Source of the DNA: Undibacterium sp. 5I1
Lineage (GTDB): Bacteria > Pseudomonadota > Gammaproteobacteria > Burkholderiales > Burkholderiaceae_D
Assembly: GCF_034314085.1 (NCBI RefSeq)
Contig: NZ_JAVIWI010000001.1
Location: 2,604,001-2,668,000 of the forward strand
DNA: 64,000 nucleotides
Reading direction: 5' to 3'
The notes beneath the pieces are model-generated. The model saw only the letters and a program-made list of their open reading frames with translations, made no database searches and was not told the DNA's origin. Position numbers and translations under genes: made by a program. Below are positions 26,861 to 34,815 of this stretch, one piece after another. Positions within the stretch are counted from its first letter, which is position 1, and each line of letters begins with the position of its first letter.

Positions 26861-27646
26861 ATGAACATGACTCGTTTTGCAAAGCGCGTTTTCACCATCA
26901 GCCTGACATTAAGCGCACTCGCTATAGTGGCTCAACCAAAAACCGCCTTAGCATCTGGCTGGAACTTGCAGTGGAGTTCAGACAAAAGTATTGCAGGCTC
27001 AGGAAAATTACAACAAGAAAACCGCGCTGCGAGCCATTTCAACGCGATCAGCATTAGCCTGCCTGCAGAGATAGAACTGCAGCAAGGCAATGCGGAGGGA
27101 ATCTCAATTGAAACCGACGATAACTTGCTGACCTTAATTGAAACGACAGTTGAAAACGGTACGCTAAAAGTCCGCACCTTAGAAAAGGAAGTCCATCTGG
27201 ACACACGTAGCCTGAAAATAATTATCAAACTAAAGCAAATTGATGATTTAGAAGTAGCTGGCTCTGGCTCGCTAAGATCAAGCCGCCTGCAAGCCGACAA
27301 ATTGCGTGTCACAATCGGTGGCTCTGGCACTGTTAAATTACAAGGTCTGAGTGCCGAATCACTATTGTTAACCATCGGCGGTAGTGGTAGTTTCAAAATT
27401 GCAGGTAACGCTAATACGACTTCAATGGCTATTGGTGGTTCTGGCTCCATGGATGGCTCTGCGTTAAAAACCAATGATGCCAAAGTCAGTATTGGCGGCT
27501 CTGGCAAAGTCTCTGTTGCTACCAGAGATAATCTCAAAGTCAGTATCGGAGGCTCTGGTACGGTTAATTATTATGGTAATCCGCAAGTCAGCAAATCGAT
27601 AGGCGGATCAGGCAGCGTCGTCAGACTCGGCGATTTTCCTTCATAA
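26861..27646 (+). CDS. DUF2807 (GIN domain) secreted auto-adhesin-like protein
   Basis: A 261-residue protein starting with AAGGAAACAGC upstream of the ATG. The signal peptide ends near ALASG (about residue 32). The rest is a DUF2807 domain, a right-handed beta-helix-like fold. It begins RAASHFNAISISLPAEIELQ and continues with at least six turns marked by GGSG (for example TIGGSGTVKLQG, TIGGSGSFKIAG, AIGGSGSMDGSA, SIGGSGKVSVAT). Such proteins are exported and structural, with no known enzymatic role. The regular GGSG spacing of about 20 residues points to repeated coils. It is a single-gene unit. Confidence 0.88.
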   Translation: MNMTRFAKRVFTISLTLSALAIVAQPKTALASGWNLQWSSDKSIAGSGKLQQENRAASHFNAISISLPAEIELQQGNAEGISIETDDNLLTLIETTVENGTLKVRTLEKEVHLDTRSLKIIIKLKQIDDLEVAGSGSLRSSRLQADKLRVTIGGSGTVKLQGLSAESLLLTIGGSGSFKIAGNANTTSMAIGGSGSMDGSALKTNDAKVSIGGSGKVSVATRDNLKVSIGGSGTVNYYGNPQVSKSIGGSGSVVRLGDFPS

Positions 27647-27733
27647 GCAATAGTAATCTGAGTAATACGCATCAGGCAGGAACTCACTATAATCTGGGTA
27701 GATGTACCACTCACCTGTCAACGAGGAGATTCT

Positions 27734-28243
27734 ATGACTATTTCTATGTATGCCGCCTCCGTCCCTGTCTTTCGCCAAATGCTCAATAGCCTGAGCGATG
27801 TATTGAGTAAAGCAGAAGCCCATGCCACGGCAAAAAATATCGATCCTGCTGCGCTGTTGCAATCACGTCTGTTCCCTGACATGTTGCCATTCACGCGTCA
27901 AATACAAATCGCTGCGGATTTTGCTAAAAGTGTTCCTGCACGCCTTGCAGGCATTGAAGTGCCTGCCTATGAGGACAATGAACAAACTTTTGCCGACCTG
28001 CAAGCGCGTATCGCTAAAACCTTGGCACTGCTAGATTCATTAACGCCAGCTCAGTTTGACGGTAGCGAAGAATTAGAGATCGTATTGCGCCCCGGTACAC
28101 CAAAAGAGAAAAAACTGAGTGGCCAAAACTATCTGCTGTCATATGGTTTGCCACAGTTTTTTTTCCACGTAACGACCGCCTACTCGCTACTACGTCACAA
28201 CGGAATTGAAATTGGTAAAAAAGACTACATGGGTAATTTCTAA
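27734..28243 (+). CDS. DUF1993 domain protein
   Basis: A 169-residue soluble protein matching DUF1993 (PF09351), of the DinB-like four-helix type: MYAASVPVFRQMLNSLSDVL at the start, LLQSRLFPDMLPFTRQIQIA in the second helix, and LPQFFFHVTTAYSLLRHNGI near the C-terminus. A GAGGAG ribosome-binding site lies about 7 bases before the ATG. Members have no established function. It is followed after 41 bases by an AlkB-type gene on the same strand, so a shared transcript is possible. Confidence 0.9.
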   Translation: MTISMYAASVPVFRQMLNSLSDVLSKAEAHATAKNIDPAALLQSRLFPDMLPFTRQIQIAADFAKSVPARLAGIEVPAYEDNEQTFADLQARIAKTLALLDSLTPAQFDGSEELEIVLRPGTPKEKKLSGQNYLLSYGLPQFFFHVTTAYSLLRHNGIEIGKKDYMGNF

Positions 28244-28284
28244 GTTGTCTTTTTAGCGCTAATTTAAGAATCAAGTTTTATTAC

Positions 28285-28911
28285 ATGCCAGCCGCTATGT
28301 CTGATCTTTTTTCTGCCTCCACTACCTTGGAACAGATATCGATTATTGATGGTGAGCTGGCATTTGCACATCAATTTTACTCATCAGAAATTGCCAGGGA
28401 ACTTTATACAAGTTTGCTGGCAGAAACGCCATGGCGTCAGGATTTAATCGCTGTTTGGGGTAAGACCTATTTGCAACCACGACTCACTGCATGGTACGGC
28501 GACGTTGCCAGCAGCTATAACTACTCAGGGATTGCACTTGCGCCCCAGCCATGGACCGCCACATTATTAAAGATAAAAAGTCAGGTCGAAGCGCTAACCC
28601 TGAACCGATATAACAGCGTGTTACTTAACTTATACCGGGATCAGCAAGATAGCGTAGGCTGGCATTCAGATAACGAGCCGGAGCTAGGGCATAAGCCAGC
28701 AATTGCCTCTGTCAGCGTTGGTGAAAGTCGTATTTTTAAGCTCAGGCATAAGAGCAAACCAGAACAAAAAATCCGTAACATTGAATTAAATAGCGGCAGC
28801 ATTTTGCTCATGGCAGGGAGCTTGCAACAGCATTGGGAGCATGCAGTTTTGAAAGAAACCAGACCACATCAACCGAGAATTAATCTTACCTTCAGAAATA
28901 TCCAAAATTAA
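28285..28911 (+). CDS. alkB: AlkB-type alpha-ketoglutarate-dependent dioxygenase
   Basis: A 208-residue 2-oxoglutarate/Fe(II) dioxygenase, of the length and type of ALKBH2-like proteins. The iron ligands are H127 and D129 (GWHSDNE) and H186 in QQHWEHAVL; the 2-oxoglutarate-binding arginines are in PRINLTFRN (R198, R204). NxYxxVLLNLYRDQQDSV before the HxD is typical. These enzymes repair alkylated bases such as 1-methyladenine and 3-methylcytosine by oxidative demethylation. It could share a transcript with the DUF1993 gene. No Ada operator is visible. Confidence 0.93.
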   Translation: MPAAMSDLFSASTTLEQISIIDGELAFAHQFYSSEIARELYTSLLAETPWRQDLIAVWGKTYLQPRLTAWYGDVASSYNYSGIALAPQPWTATLLKIKSQVEALTLNRYNSVLLNLYRDQQDSVGWHSDNEPELGHKPAIASVSVGESRIFKLRHKSKPEQKIRNIELNSGSILLMAGSLQQHWEHAVLKETRPHQPRINLTFRNIQN

Positions 28912-28920
28912 TCCTCCAAT

Positions 28921-28966
28921 GATTATGCGGTCTTCAAGCCAATATCACGCTGCAAGCCGCATAATC
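28921..28966. repeat. Hairpin with GATTATGCGG arms after alkB
   Basis: Bases 28921-28930 (GATTATGCGG) and 28957-28966 are exact inverted copies around a 26-base loop. The arm and part of the loop (TCAAGCC, GCAAGCC) resemble the hairpin at 62351-62414. No T run follows, so terminator function is uncertain. The rest of 28912-29254 shows nothing. Confidence 0.6.
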
Positions 28967-29254
28967 CCTCGAAATTATAAAAAATTATACAGACTCAGCA
29001 ATTAAATATATCGATTAAATTCGGTTCTCACTTGGTCGCTCCTGCGAAAGATAAAGCAGGGAACTCGATCTGTATTCAGCTCACCTGCGCTACGATAGTT
29101 AAAACGGCCGTAGTAGTCCAGCGTCTTTAGGTGATTAACAACGCCACTAGATTCTTGCTAAAGATGCACAGGAATGAGTTATATCTTGTTGGACATTCTT
29201 TCATTATTTGATTGAAAGATTTTTAGAAACTCCACAAATATTTCAATACAAAAT

Positions 29255-29830
29255 TTATTCGCCAATTGGTACGTTCTGGCCCATACCACCCTGACCACCG
29301 CCAGATCCGCCTTTGCCGCGACGACCGCCACTGGCTTTAGGCAAATCGCTACGCGAGCCATGATCCTTCGTTTGGTCTTCTACCCGGTTCAACTGATCCA
29401 TTAATAAATCGACGACCATATCTCGCTGCTTGTCATCCAAAGCGTCGTACATGGTTAGCCAAAGTTCTCTTAATTGCTGATTCTCTTGCAGAGATATAAC
29501 CTCATCCTGATCCATTGATTTCGTGAGATCACGAAGTTCTGTGTTCTTTTTTTCTAAACTGGCTTTAACAGCATCTTGTATTGCCCGGCGGCGTAGTTCT
29601 CGTATTCTAAAAATATTACGTACCTTGCTTTCGGTTTGTTGCCAAAGCAATTGCTGATTGGGATTCAGATTCACATTCTTTTTAAATTCCGTCAAAATAG
29701 GTAAAGCATCTTCCGCACGAAAATCAGCTACCGGAATCGCCTTCGCAGGCATCGTGGCAGTAAAACTAAGCATCAACGAGAGCGTAAGCAAAATAGATTT
29801 AATTCTATGTCGCGGAAATTGTATGGGCAT
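29255..29830 (-). CDS. Spy/CpxP-like periplasmic protein with Gly-rich tail
   Basis: A 191-residue protein with a signal peptide (KSILLTLSLMLSFTATMPAKA, cleavage near residue 32). The mature part is almost all helix and has two LTxxQ-like motifs, LNPNQQLLWQQ near residue 56 and LDDKQRDMVVD near 131, as in Spy, CpxP and related periplasmic stress sensors or chaperones. The C-terminus (about residues 163-191) is Gly/Lys/Arg-rich (GGRRGKGGSGGGQGG). Its leader contains an intrinsic-terminator-like hairpin 55-90 bases before the start, which may be an attenuator or mark a separate small RNA. Metal sensing is a guess from the family. Confidence 0.65.
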   Translation of the reverse strand: MPIQFPRHRIKSILLTLSLMLSFTATMPAKAIPVADFRAEDALPILTEFKKNVNLNPNQQLLWQQTESKVRNIFRIRELRRRAIQDAVKASLEKKNTELRDLTKSMDQDEVISLQENQQLRELWLTMYDALDDKQRDMVVDLLMDQLNRVEDQTKDHGSRSDLPKASGGRRGKGGSGGGQGGMGQNVPIGE

Positions 29831-29884
29831 AATTTCTCCAATTAGAGCAAGGTAGCTGAAATGTCAGGACAAAATATCTGGGCC

Positions 29885-29956
29885 AAAAAAAAGCTACACC
29901 ATGTAGGCGTAGCTCTAAACCACTTCGGGAGTGGGATCAAGAAAAGTACATAAAAC
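29885..29956 (-). ncRNA. Candidate small RNA or attenuated leader upstream of the Spy-like gene
   Basis: The minus strand shows a promoter-like pair, ATGACA (29985-29990) and TATATT (29963-29968), 16 bp apart. About 20 bases into the expected transcript there is a hairpin CCACT-CCCGA-AGTGG (29920-29934), then a 9-bp stem with one G-U pair (29892-29900 with 29906-29914) followed by eight U residues. This makes a compact RNA of about 72 bases. It could be an independent small RNA, or a leader whose terminator controls the Spy-like gene that starts 55 bases further on. I do not recognise it. Confidence 0.55.
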
Positions 29957-29962
29957 ATGATT

Positions 29963-29990
29963 AATATAATCTTCCACACACCTTTGTCAT
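29963..29990 (-). promoter_or_regulatory. Predicted promoter of the 29885-29956 RNA
   Basis: ATGACA as -35 (29985-29990), 16-bp spacer, TATATT as -10 (29963-29968). The boxes match the consensus at 5 of 6 and 5 of 6 positions. Confidence 0.45.
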
Positions 29991-30087
29991 GTGACTATTA
30001 CAAATTATTACTGAATGGTGTTCAGACGATACATTGTGTTAAACAACACTAAACAATATCTAATGATCCAGATGAAAGGTTGCAAGC

Positions 30088-30636
30088 ATGAATTTCCAAC
30101 CACGCATCAGTTTTCCTGTACTACAGAGCAAGCGCTTTGTATTGAGAAAAATTGTTCAGTCGGATATTGGTAATATTTTTAAGGGCTTATCGCATCCTAA
30201 AGTCATCGCCTACTATGGCATCTCATACGATAGCCTGGTGGCGACACAAGAACAGATAGACTGGTATCGACGGATTGAGCAAGAAGAAAGTGGTATCTGG
30301 TGGGCGATCTGTCCACAAGCCACACCAGATCAGCTAATCGGCGCGTGTGGTTTTTACGAATTAGATACAGAAAATCAAAACGCAGATCTTGGTTATTGGT
30401 TGCATCCGGATTATTGGCGTCAGGCAGTCATGCATGAGTGTTTGTCGATAATTTTGCACTATGGTTTTCAGCAACTGCGCTTACACCGGATTGAAGCTGA
30501 GGTAGAACCAGAGAACAAAGCTAGCAGCCAGCTTTTACAAAAATTAGGTTTCGCATTAGAAGGCAGGCGCCGGGAAGTTGCCTGGAAAAATAATCGATTT
30601 TTCGATATGGAATATTACGCAATATTGGCAGCTTAA
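30088..30636 (+). CDS. GNAT family N-acetyltransferase (RimJ/RimL-like)
   Basis: A 182-residue acetyltransferase of the RimJ/RimL branch: RFVLRKIVQSDIGNIFKGLS at the start, LIGACGFYELDTENQNADLG YWL-type beta strands in the middle, and RIEAEVEPENKASSQLLQKL with the acetyl-CoA-binding helix near residues 140-165, followed by GFALEGRRRE. It transfers acetyl from acetyl-CoA to an amino group; the substrate cannot be told. Its stop codon overlaps the ppx stop by three bases in convergent orientation. Confidence 0.9.
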   Translation: MNFQPRISFPVLQSKRFVLRKIVQSDIGNIFKGLSHPKVIAYYGISYDSLVATQEQIDWYRRIEQEESGIWWAICPQATPDQLIGACGFYELDTENQNADLGYWLHPDYWRQAVMHECLSIILHYGFQQLRLHRIEAEVEPENKASSQLLQKLGFALEGRRREVAWKNNRFFDMEYYAILAA

Positions 30637-32090
30637 ATATTCGCCTTAACGATAAACTCCACGCCCACTTCGCGCCAAAATTCGATTTCTTTTTGCAGCC
30701 AAAAAGCAACTGTCGGATGTAAAGTCACCCAGTCTTGTCGAATTTCCAGCTCGATTTTACTCTTCATTTTTAAACTAAAATCAGCGTAATCGAGCTCTAT
30801 CCGTGAATGCATAAAAGTGACAGAGAGACGCAATGCAAGCACGGCTTTAGCAAAATCCAAGTCGGCAAAGCTGTCACTGATTTTTCTCAGATTACCTTTT
30901 TGACTCAAAATTAATTTACTCATTACACGCTGTTCGCGGGTAGTGAAACCGGCCATATCAGCGTTCTCTATCATGTATGCGCCGTGCTTATGATAGCCGG
31001 TATGCGATATCGCCATACCGACCTCATGCAACATAGCACTCCAGTGTAAATGCCGGATATAGGTATCCGTTGCCGGTTTTAATTGTGCATACAAAGAACG
31101 TACCATATCGGCTACCCGACTAGCGCGTGTGGCATCAACATAGAACATGGTGGCGACGTTATGCACGGCTTGCTCACGCCGGTCACGCTTGGTCGCACGC
31201 AGGTATAAATCCCACATCACCCCCATGCGCAAACCTGCTTCTATTGGTTGCAATACAGTGATACTAAATTCTTGCAACAAGGCGATCAAGATCGCAAGTC
31301 CGCCAACCACCATGGCGACACGCTCGGGTTTAATACCCGTTAATTCTAGCTGACTCACCTGCCCACATTGGACGCAGTATTGTTTTAACGTTATCAGGCT
31401 TTTGAGCGTAATACTACCGTCACCTAAGTTGTTTTTTGCGATTGCATCAGAGATCGCCCGTATCGTGCCCGAGGAGCCATAAGCATTGCGCCAATGCTCA
31501 GGCTGATATGGCGGTGCGGCATCCTCAAACATCGATCGTGCTGACAGAACAGCGGCTTCAAATCCTGCTTCAGTGATTCTACCTTGCGGGAAAAAAGTAC
31601 TGCTGTGCTTCACCGTACCAATACTAAAAGACTCCACCTTAACCACCTCATGGCCGCGACCAAGTATCACTTCGGTAGAGCCACCACCGATATCCAGCGC
31701 TAACCGGCGCTCGCCTGGAATAGCAATCGAGTTGGAAACGCCCATATAAATCAGACGTCCCTCTTCTTCACCAGAAATAATATCGATCGGATAACCAATA
31801 GCCGCTTCCGCTGCGGGCATAAAATCGGCACTATTTTTTGCGATGCGTATGGTGTTGGTTGCTACTACGCGGACGGCATCTAGCGGGTAGCTATCTAAGA
31901 TTTGTTTAAAGCGCGCGAGACACGCAATCGCGCTTTGTATTGCTGCAGGTGACAGATTTCCTTGCTGATCCAGGCCAGCCGCTAGACGAATAGGATCGCG
32001 GGCACTTTTGACAACGCGAATCACATCACCCTCATGACGACCTATGTGCAAGCGAAAACTGTTAGAACCAAGATCGACTGCAGCGAACAT
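30633..32090 (-). CDS. ppx: Exopolyphosphatase / guanosine pentaphosphate phosphohydrolase (Ppx/GppA)
   Basis: A 485-residue protein from the ATG at 32090, with GGAG 9 bases before it; a TTG five codons earlier is less likely because that GGAG would then fall in the coding region. The ASKHA-type phosphate-binding motifs are FAAVDLGSNSFRLHIG at the start and LALDIGGGSTEVILGRG near residue 140. The C-terminal half has an HD-like helical domain (LHWSAMLHEVGMAISHTGYH). The enzyme removes phosphate from polyphosphate or pppGpp. It is not next to ppk. Convergent with the GNAT gene. Confidence 0.94.
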   Translation of the reverse strand: MFAAVDLGSNSFRLHIGRHEGDVIRVVKSARDPIRLAAGLDQQGNLSPAAIQSAIACLARFKQILDSYPLDAVRVVATNTIRIAKNSADFMPAAEAAIGYPIDIISGEEEGRLIYMGVSNSIAIPGERRLALDIGGGSTEVILGRGHEVVKVESFSIGTVKHSSTFFPQGRITEAGFEAAVLSARSMFEDAAPPYQPEHWRNAYGSSGTIRAISDAIAKNNLGDGSITLKSLITLKQYCVQCGQVSQLELTGIKPERVAMVVGGLAILIALLQEFSITVLQPIEAGLRMGVMWDLYLRATKRDRREQAVHNVATMFYVDATRASRVADMVRSLYAQLKPATDTYIRHLHWSAMLHEVGMAISHTGYHKHGAYMIENADMAGFTTREQRVMSKLILSQKGNLRKISDSFADLDFAKAVLALRLSVTFMHSRIELDYADFSLKMKSKIELEIRQDWVTLHPTVAFWLQKEIEFWREVGVEFIVKANI

Positions 32091-32170
32091 ACGGTAATTC
32101 TCCAAACGATTTTTTGATAACGATGAAAATCTAAATTCTCAATTGGGCAACTAGGTTCAAAAACTTTATC

Positions 32171-32269
32171 AGGACTTACGCAAAATTGCCCTAGCAAGGT
32201 CTAGCGGCGAAGATAGTCTCCAGTACAGCTAGGAGCTACAACGCAGCTAGGGCGGTTTTGCTTAAGCCT
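32171..32269 (+). repeat. Palindromic repeat family B, copy 2
   Basis: A 99-bp element from AGGACTTACGCAAAATTGCC to GGTTTTGCTTAAGCCT, with inverted ends and the CTACAACGCAGC segment shared with 1005-1105. It lies in the 320-bp gap between the methyltransferase end and the ppx start, so it may be transcribed or carry part of the ppx promoter. Nothing else is visible in that gap. Confidence 0.75.
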
Positions 32270-32410
32270 TATTTATAAGATAAATGATATTAATAATTTT
32301 TTGTGACGTGCTAGTGACTTCGGTGTAAATCACCAAATTACATGTCAATTAGTGTGTCATTTTCCTATCTTTAAATTGCATTTAAAACTAACGCACGACG
32401 AATGTTGAAA

Positions 32411-33304
32411 TTAGCGTGGCGTAAAAAACCGCTCCTGCATAGATTCTAAGCCGGTAGTCTTCAGCACCTCAGCCAAGCGTTCCGCAGGACGTTTAGCCGG
32501 TAAGCCTTTGTACTCAGCAATGATCAGTTCGTTCTTCATTGAATGCTCCCAACCAACTAGCTCGGTTACTCTAACCTGATAGCCATGCGCTTCTAATTGC
32601 AGACACCGTAGCACGTTAGTGATCTGGCTACCAAATTCACGCGTATGAATCGGGTGGCGCCACATCTCTGATAAAGGATTATCACGCACAGCATCACCCT
32701 TATGTTTGCGCAGCTCTGCCGCCACTTCTGCCTGACAGCAAGGCACTAACACCATAAATTTTGCCTTCTTTTTTAATGCAAATTGAATCGCATCATCCGT
32801 CGCCGTATTACAAGCATGCAGCGCAGTAACAATATCAATTTGATCGGGCAACTGGGCAGAAGTAATGGAGTCAGCGACAGATAAATTTAAGAATGACATA
32901 CCAGGAAAATCTAGTCTGGTGGCCAGCTCGACAGACTTTTGTACTAATTCATCACGAGTCTCTATGCCGTAAATACGGGACTGATTTTGACTTGCCGTCG
33001 CTTTAAAAAACAGGTCATACAAAATAAAACCAAGATACGATTTACCAGCACCATGATCGACCAGAGTGAGGTCGCTATGATCTTCGCGTAATTGCTGCAA
33101 CAAGGGCTCGATAAATTGGTACAGATGATAGACCTGCTTTAACTTGCGCCGACTATCTTGATTCATCTTGCCGTCACGCGTGAGGATGTGCAATTCTTTG
33201 AGTAATTCTATCGATTGTCCTGGGCGAATTTCATGATGCTGCTCTGGTTTTGGCTCTGATTTTTGTTCCGTTTTGAGCTTGCCGCTATTCTGTTTTTGCT
33301 TCAT
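32411..33304 (-). CDS. Class I SAM-dependent methyltransferase (Methyltransf_32 type)
   Basis: A 297-residue protein. A Lys/Glu/Gln-rich N-terminal tail (about 30 residues) precedes a helical part and then a Rossmann methyltransferase core with LTLVDHGAGKSYLGFILYDL as motif I (near residue 80), YGIETRDEL as motif II and DIVTALHACNTATDDAI as the acidic region. The MVLVPCCQAEVAAEL segment is typical of the PF13679 group that includes METTL25-like RNA or protein methyltransferases. The substrate is unknown. It lies downstream of the tRNA-Lys genes, with a terminator between, on the minus strand. Confidence 0.85.
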   Translation of the reverse strand: MKQKQNSGKLKTEQKSEPKPEQHHEIRPGQSIELLKELHILTRDGKMNQDSRRKLKQVYHLYQFIEPLLQQLREDHSDLTLVDHGAGKSYLGFILYDLFFKATASQNQSRIYGIETRDELVQKSVELATRLDFPGMSFLNLSVADSITSAQLPDQIDIVTALHACNTATDDAIQFALKKKAKFMVLVPCCQAEVAAELRKHKGDAVRDNPLSEMWRHPIHTREFGSQITNVLRCLQLEAHGYQVRVTELVGWEHSMKNELIIAEYKGLPAKRPAERLAEVLKTTGLESMQERFFTPR

Positions 33305-33456
33305 CAGACGTCCTTTACTGAATTACGGAATAATTCTATTTGATGCGATTTTCAAATCATGATTGTCGCTTACGATTCGGTGAACACATGATTTAAAAAT
33401 AGGATAAGTGTGCGTGGCGATGCATCAAGTATAGACACTTCTCGTCGCCGAAAAAC

Positions 33457-33490
33457 AAAAAGGACTCAAGCTTTCACCTGAGTCCTTTTA
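33457..33490 (-). terminator. Intrinsic terminator after the first tRNA-Lys (33503-33578)
   Basis: AAAGGACTCA and TGAGTCCTTT arms with a loop of about 10 bases; on the minus strand the stem is followed by a T run. It ends the tRNA transcript read on the minus strand and would also stop plus-strand transcripts. Confidence 0.85.
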
Positions 33491-33502
33491 TTCTTAAAAC
33501 TT

Positions 33503-33578
33503 TGGTAGGCCGTGCGGGATTCGAACCTGCGACCAACGGATTAAAAGTCCGCTGCTCTACCAGCTGAGCTAACGACCC
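33503..33578 (-). tRNA. tRNA-Lys (anticodon TTT), copy 1
   Basis: Minus-strand 76-base tRNA from GGGTCGTTAGCTCAG to CCTACCA, with encoded CCA. The D-arm GTTAGCTCAGCTGGTAGAGC, the anticodon arm GCGGACTTTTAATCCGT (anticodon TTT) and the T-arm GGTTCGAATCC are normal. The sequence is identical to the second copy at 33692. It lies downstream of the tol-pal locus, as tRNA-Lys genes also do after tol-pal in E. coli. Confidence 0.97.
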
Positions 33579-33651
33579 AAAGACTTGCGCTTTATAACCA
33601 AAACATGAATGCGGGAAAAACTACCGGACACCAAAATGAATGTTTATAAAT

Positions 33652-33682
33652 AAAAAAGACTTAGATTTTCATCTAAGTCTTC
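33652..33682 (-). terminator. Intrinsic terminator between the two tRNA-Lys genes
   Basis: AAGACTTAGAT, a 4-base loop, ATCTAAGTCTT: a perfect 11-bp stem, followed on the minus strand by six or more T. It ends the transcript of the tRNA at 33692-33767, so the two tRNAs are probably separate units or partly read through. Confidence 0.85.
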
Positions 33683-33691
33683 CGAATTTCG

Positions 33692-33767
33692 TGGTAGGCC
33701 GTGCGGGATTCGAACCTGCGACCAACGGATTAAAAGTCCGCTGCTCTACCAGCTGAGCTAACGACCC
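33692..33767 (-). tRNA. tRNA-Lys (anticodon TTT), copy 2
   Basis: Identical 76-base sequence to the tRNA at 33503-33578, with encoded CCA and TTT anticodon. It begins 91 bases after the end of cpoB. Each copy has its own terminator. Confidence 0.97.
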
Positions 33768-33858
33768 GAAAGAACGAAATTATAGTATGTTCCAATACCG
33801 CTGTCAACGAGCTTGCTGGATTTTTTCCAGCGAAGCAGTATTCTCTCGGGAGTTAGTC

Positions 33859-34629
33859 TTATTTTGTGGCGGCCAAGCGACTCTTTGCTGCCTGTGCGGC
33901 TTCAGTTTCCGGGTACTGTGCAATCACTGCCTCCAGCGTTTTTTTGCTTCCTGATTTGTCTTTTAATTCCAGCTGACAAGCAGAGATATTCAACATTGCA
34001 TCCGGTGCTTTTGGATGATCAGGATAATTTCTAACTAAAACCTGCAGAGATGAAATCGTATTCTTGCAATCGCGCTGTGCATACCAGGAATTACCCAACC
34101 AATATTGCGCAGATCCGGCAAAAGCGGATTGCGGATAGTTGACATTGAAGGCTGTAAATGCAGCACTTGCATTTTTGTAATCGCCTGCTTTAAATAAAGA
34201 TAAAGCTGCGTCATAGGCACGTTGCTCATTGATTTCTACCGTCGCCTCTTTGCCATCGACCGTCATTTTCTTTGGCTCTAGTTTGCGAACACGGTTGTCC
34301 AGATCGACATAAAAGTCTTGCTGGCGGCGCTGAGTATTTGCTAAATCATTGGTCAGCACTTCTATCTGTCCGCGCAATTTTGCGATCTCTGACCGCAATT
34401 GCTCATTTTGATTCGCCAGATCAAGCGCACTACTTTTATCGGCTTTGGTATCTAACTTCGTATCGAGCTTGTTACTTACTTCATCCACTTTGGAACGCAA
34501 ATCTAAAATTGCTTTACGTGCTTCATCATCATCAAAGATGCCCGCCGCTGCAACTGATGGCAGCATTGGTGTCAACATCATGGCGAAGGCAACCGAGCGC
34601 GCTGTTTTAGAGAAAGTAAAAAATTTCAT
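33859..34629 (-). CDS. cpoB: Tol-Pal system protein CpoB (YbgF)
   Basis: A 256-residue periplasmic protein with a signal peptide (MLTPMLPSVAAAG, cleavage near residue 29). Residues about 30-115 form the trimerising coiled coil (DEARKAILDLRSKVDEVSNK, LRSEIAKLRGQIEVLTNDL). Residues about 130-250 are TPR repeats (AYDAALSLFKAGDYKNASAA, QYWLGNSWYAQRDCKNTISS). CpoB joins TolA to PBP1B and coordinates outer-membrane constriction with peptidoglycan synthesis at division. It is the last gene of the tol-pal group, 186 bases after pal. The tRNA-Lys genes follow. Confidence 0.96.
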   Translation of the reverse strand: MKFFTFSKTARSVAFAMMLTPMLPSVAAAGIFDDDEARKAILDLRSKVDEVSNKLDTKLDTKADKSSALDLANQNEQLRSEIAKLRGQIEVLTNDLANTQRRQQDFYVDLDNRVRKLEPKKMTVDGKEATVEINEQRAYDAALSLFKAGDYKNASAAFTAFNVNYPQSAFAGSAQYWLGNSWYAQRDCKNTISSLQVLVRNYPDHPKAPDAMLNISACQLELKDKSGSKKTLEAVIAQYPETEAAQAAKSRLAATK

Positions 34630-34795
34630 GGGAAGAGTTCAATAAGAATTGATCTTGAAGTGATCCAGCATGCTGGAGGACAAAGAAGGGAACATCATTC
34701 GAAGCTTGTCGCTATCGAAGCGTCTCTCAAAATACAGATTGCAGCAATCATTATGTTTAGCGGCAATCTGTATTAATGAGGATAACTTAATACGT

Positions 34796-34813
34796 ATTCA
34801 ATACGTATTGAAT
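34796..34813. promoter_or_regulatory. Perfect 18-bp palindrome after pal
   Basis: ATTCAATACGTATTGAAT reads the same on both strands and ends 2 bases before the pal stop codon on the minus strand. A further AATACGTATT half-copy overlaps its left side (34789-34798). It could be an operator for cpoB or a short hairpin. No regulator is known for it. Confidence 0.4.
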
Positions 34814-34815
34814 AC

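Noticed and set aside
25876..28911. A defence island around the DUF2726 and AlkB genes
   Set aside because: There is no restriction, toxin-antitoxin, CRISPR or nuclease-helicase partner. The genes look like separate housekeeping or accessory units.
33503..33767. Two direct repeats of 76 bp, at first like CRISPR or an att duplication
   Set aside because: They are two complete tRNA-Lys genes with cloverleaf features. There is no spacer array and no integrase.
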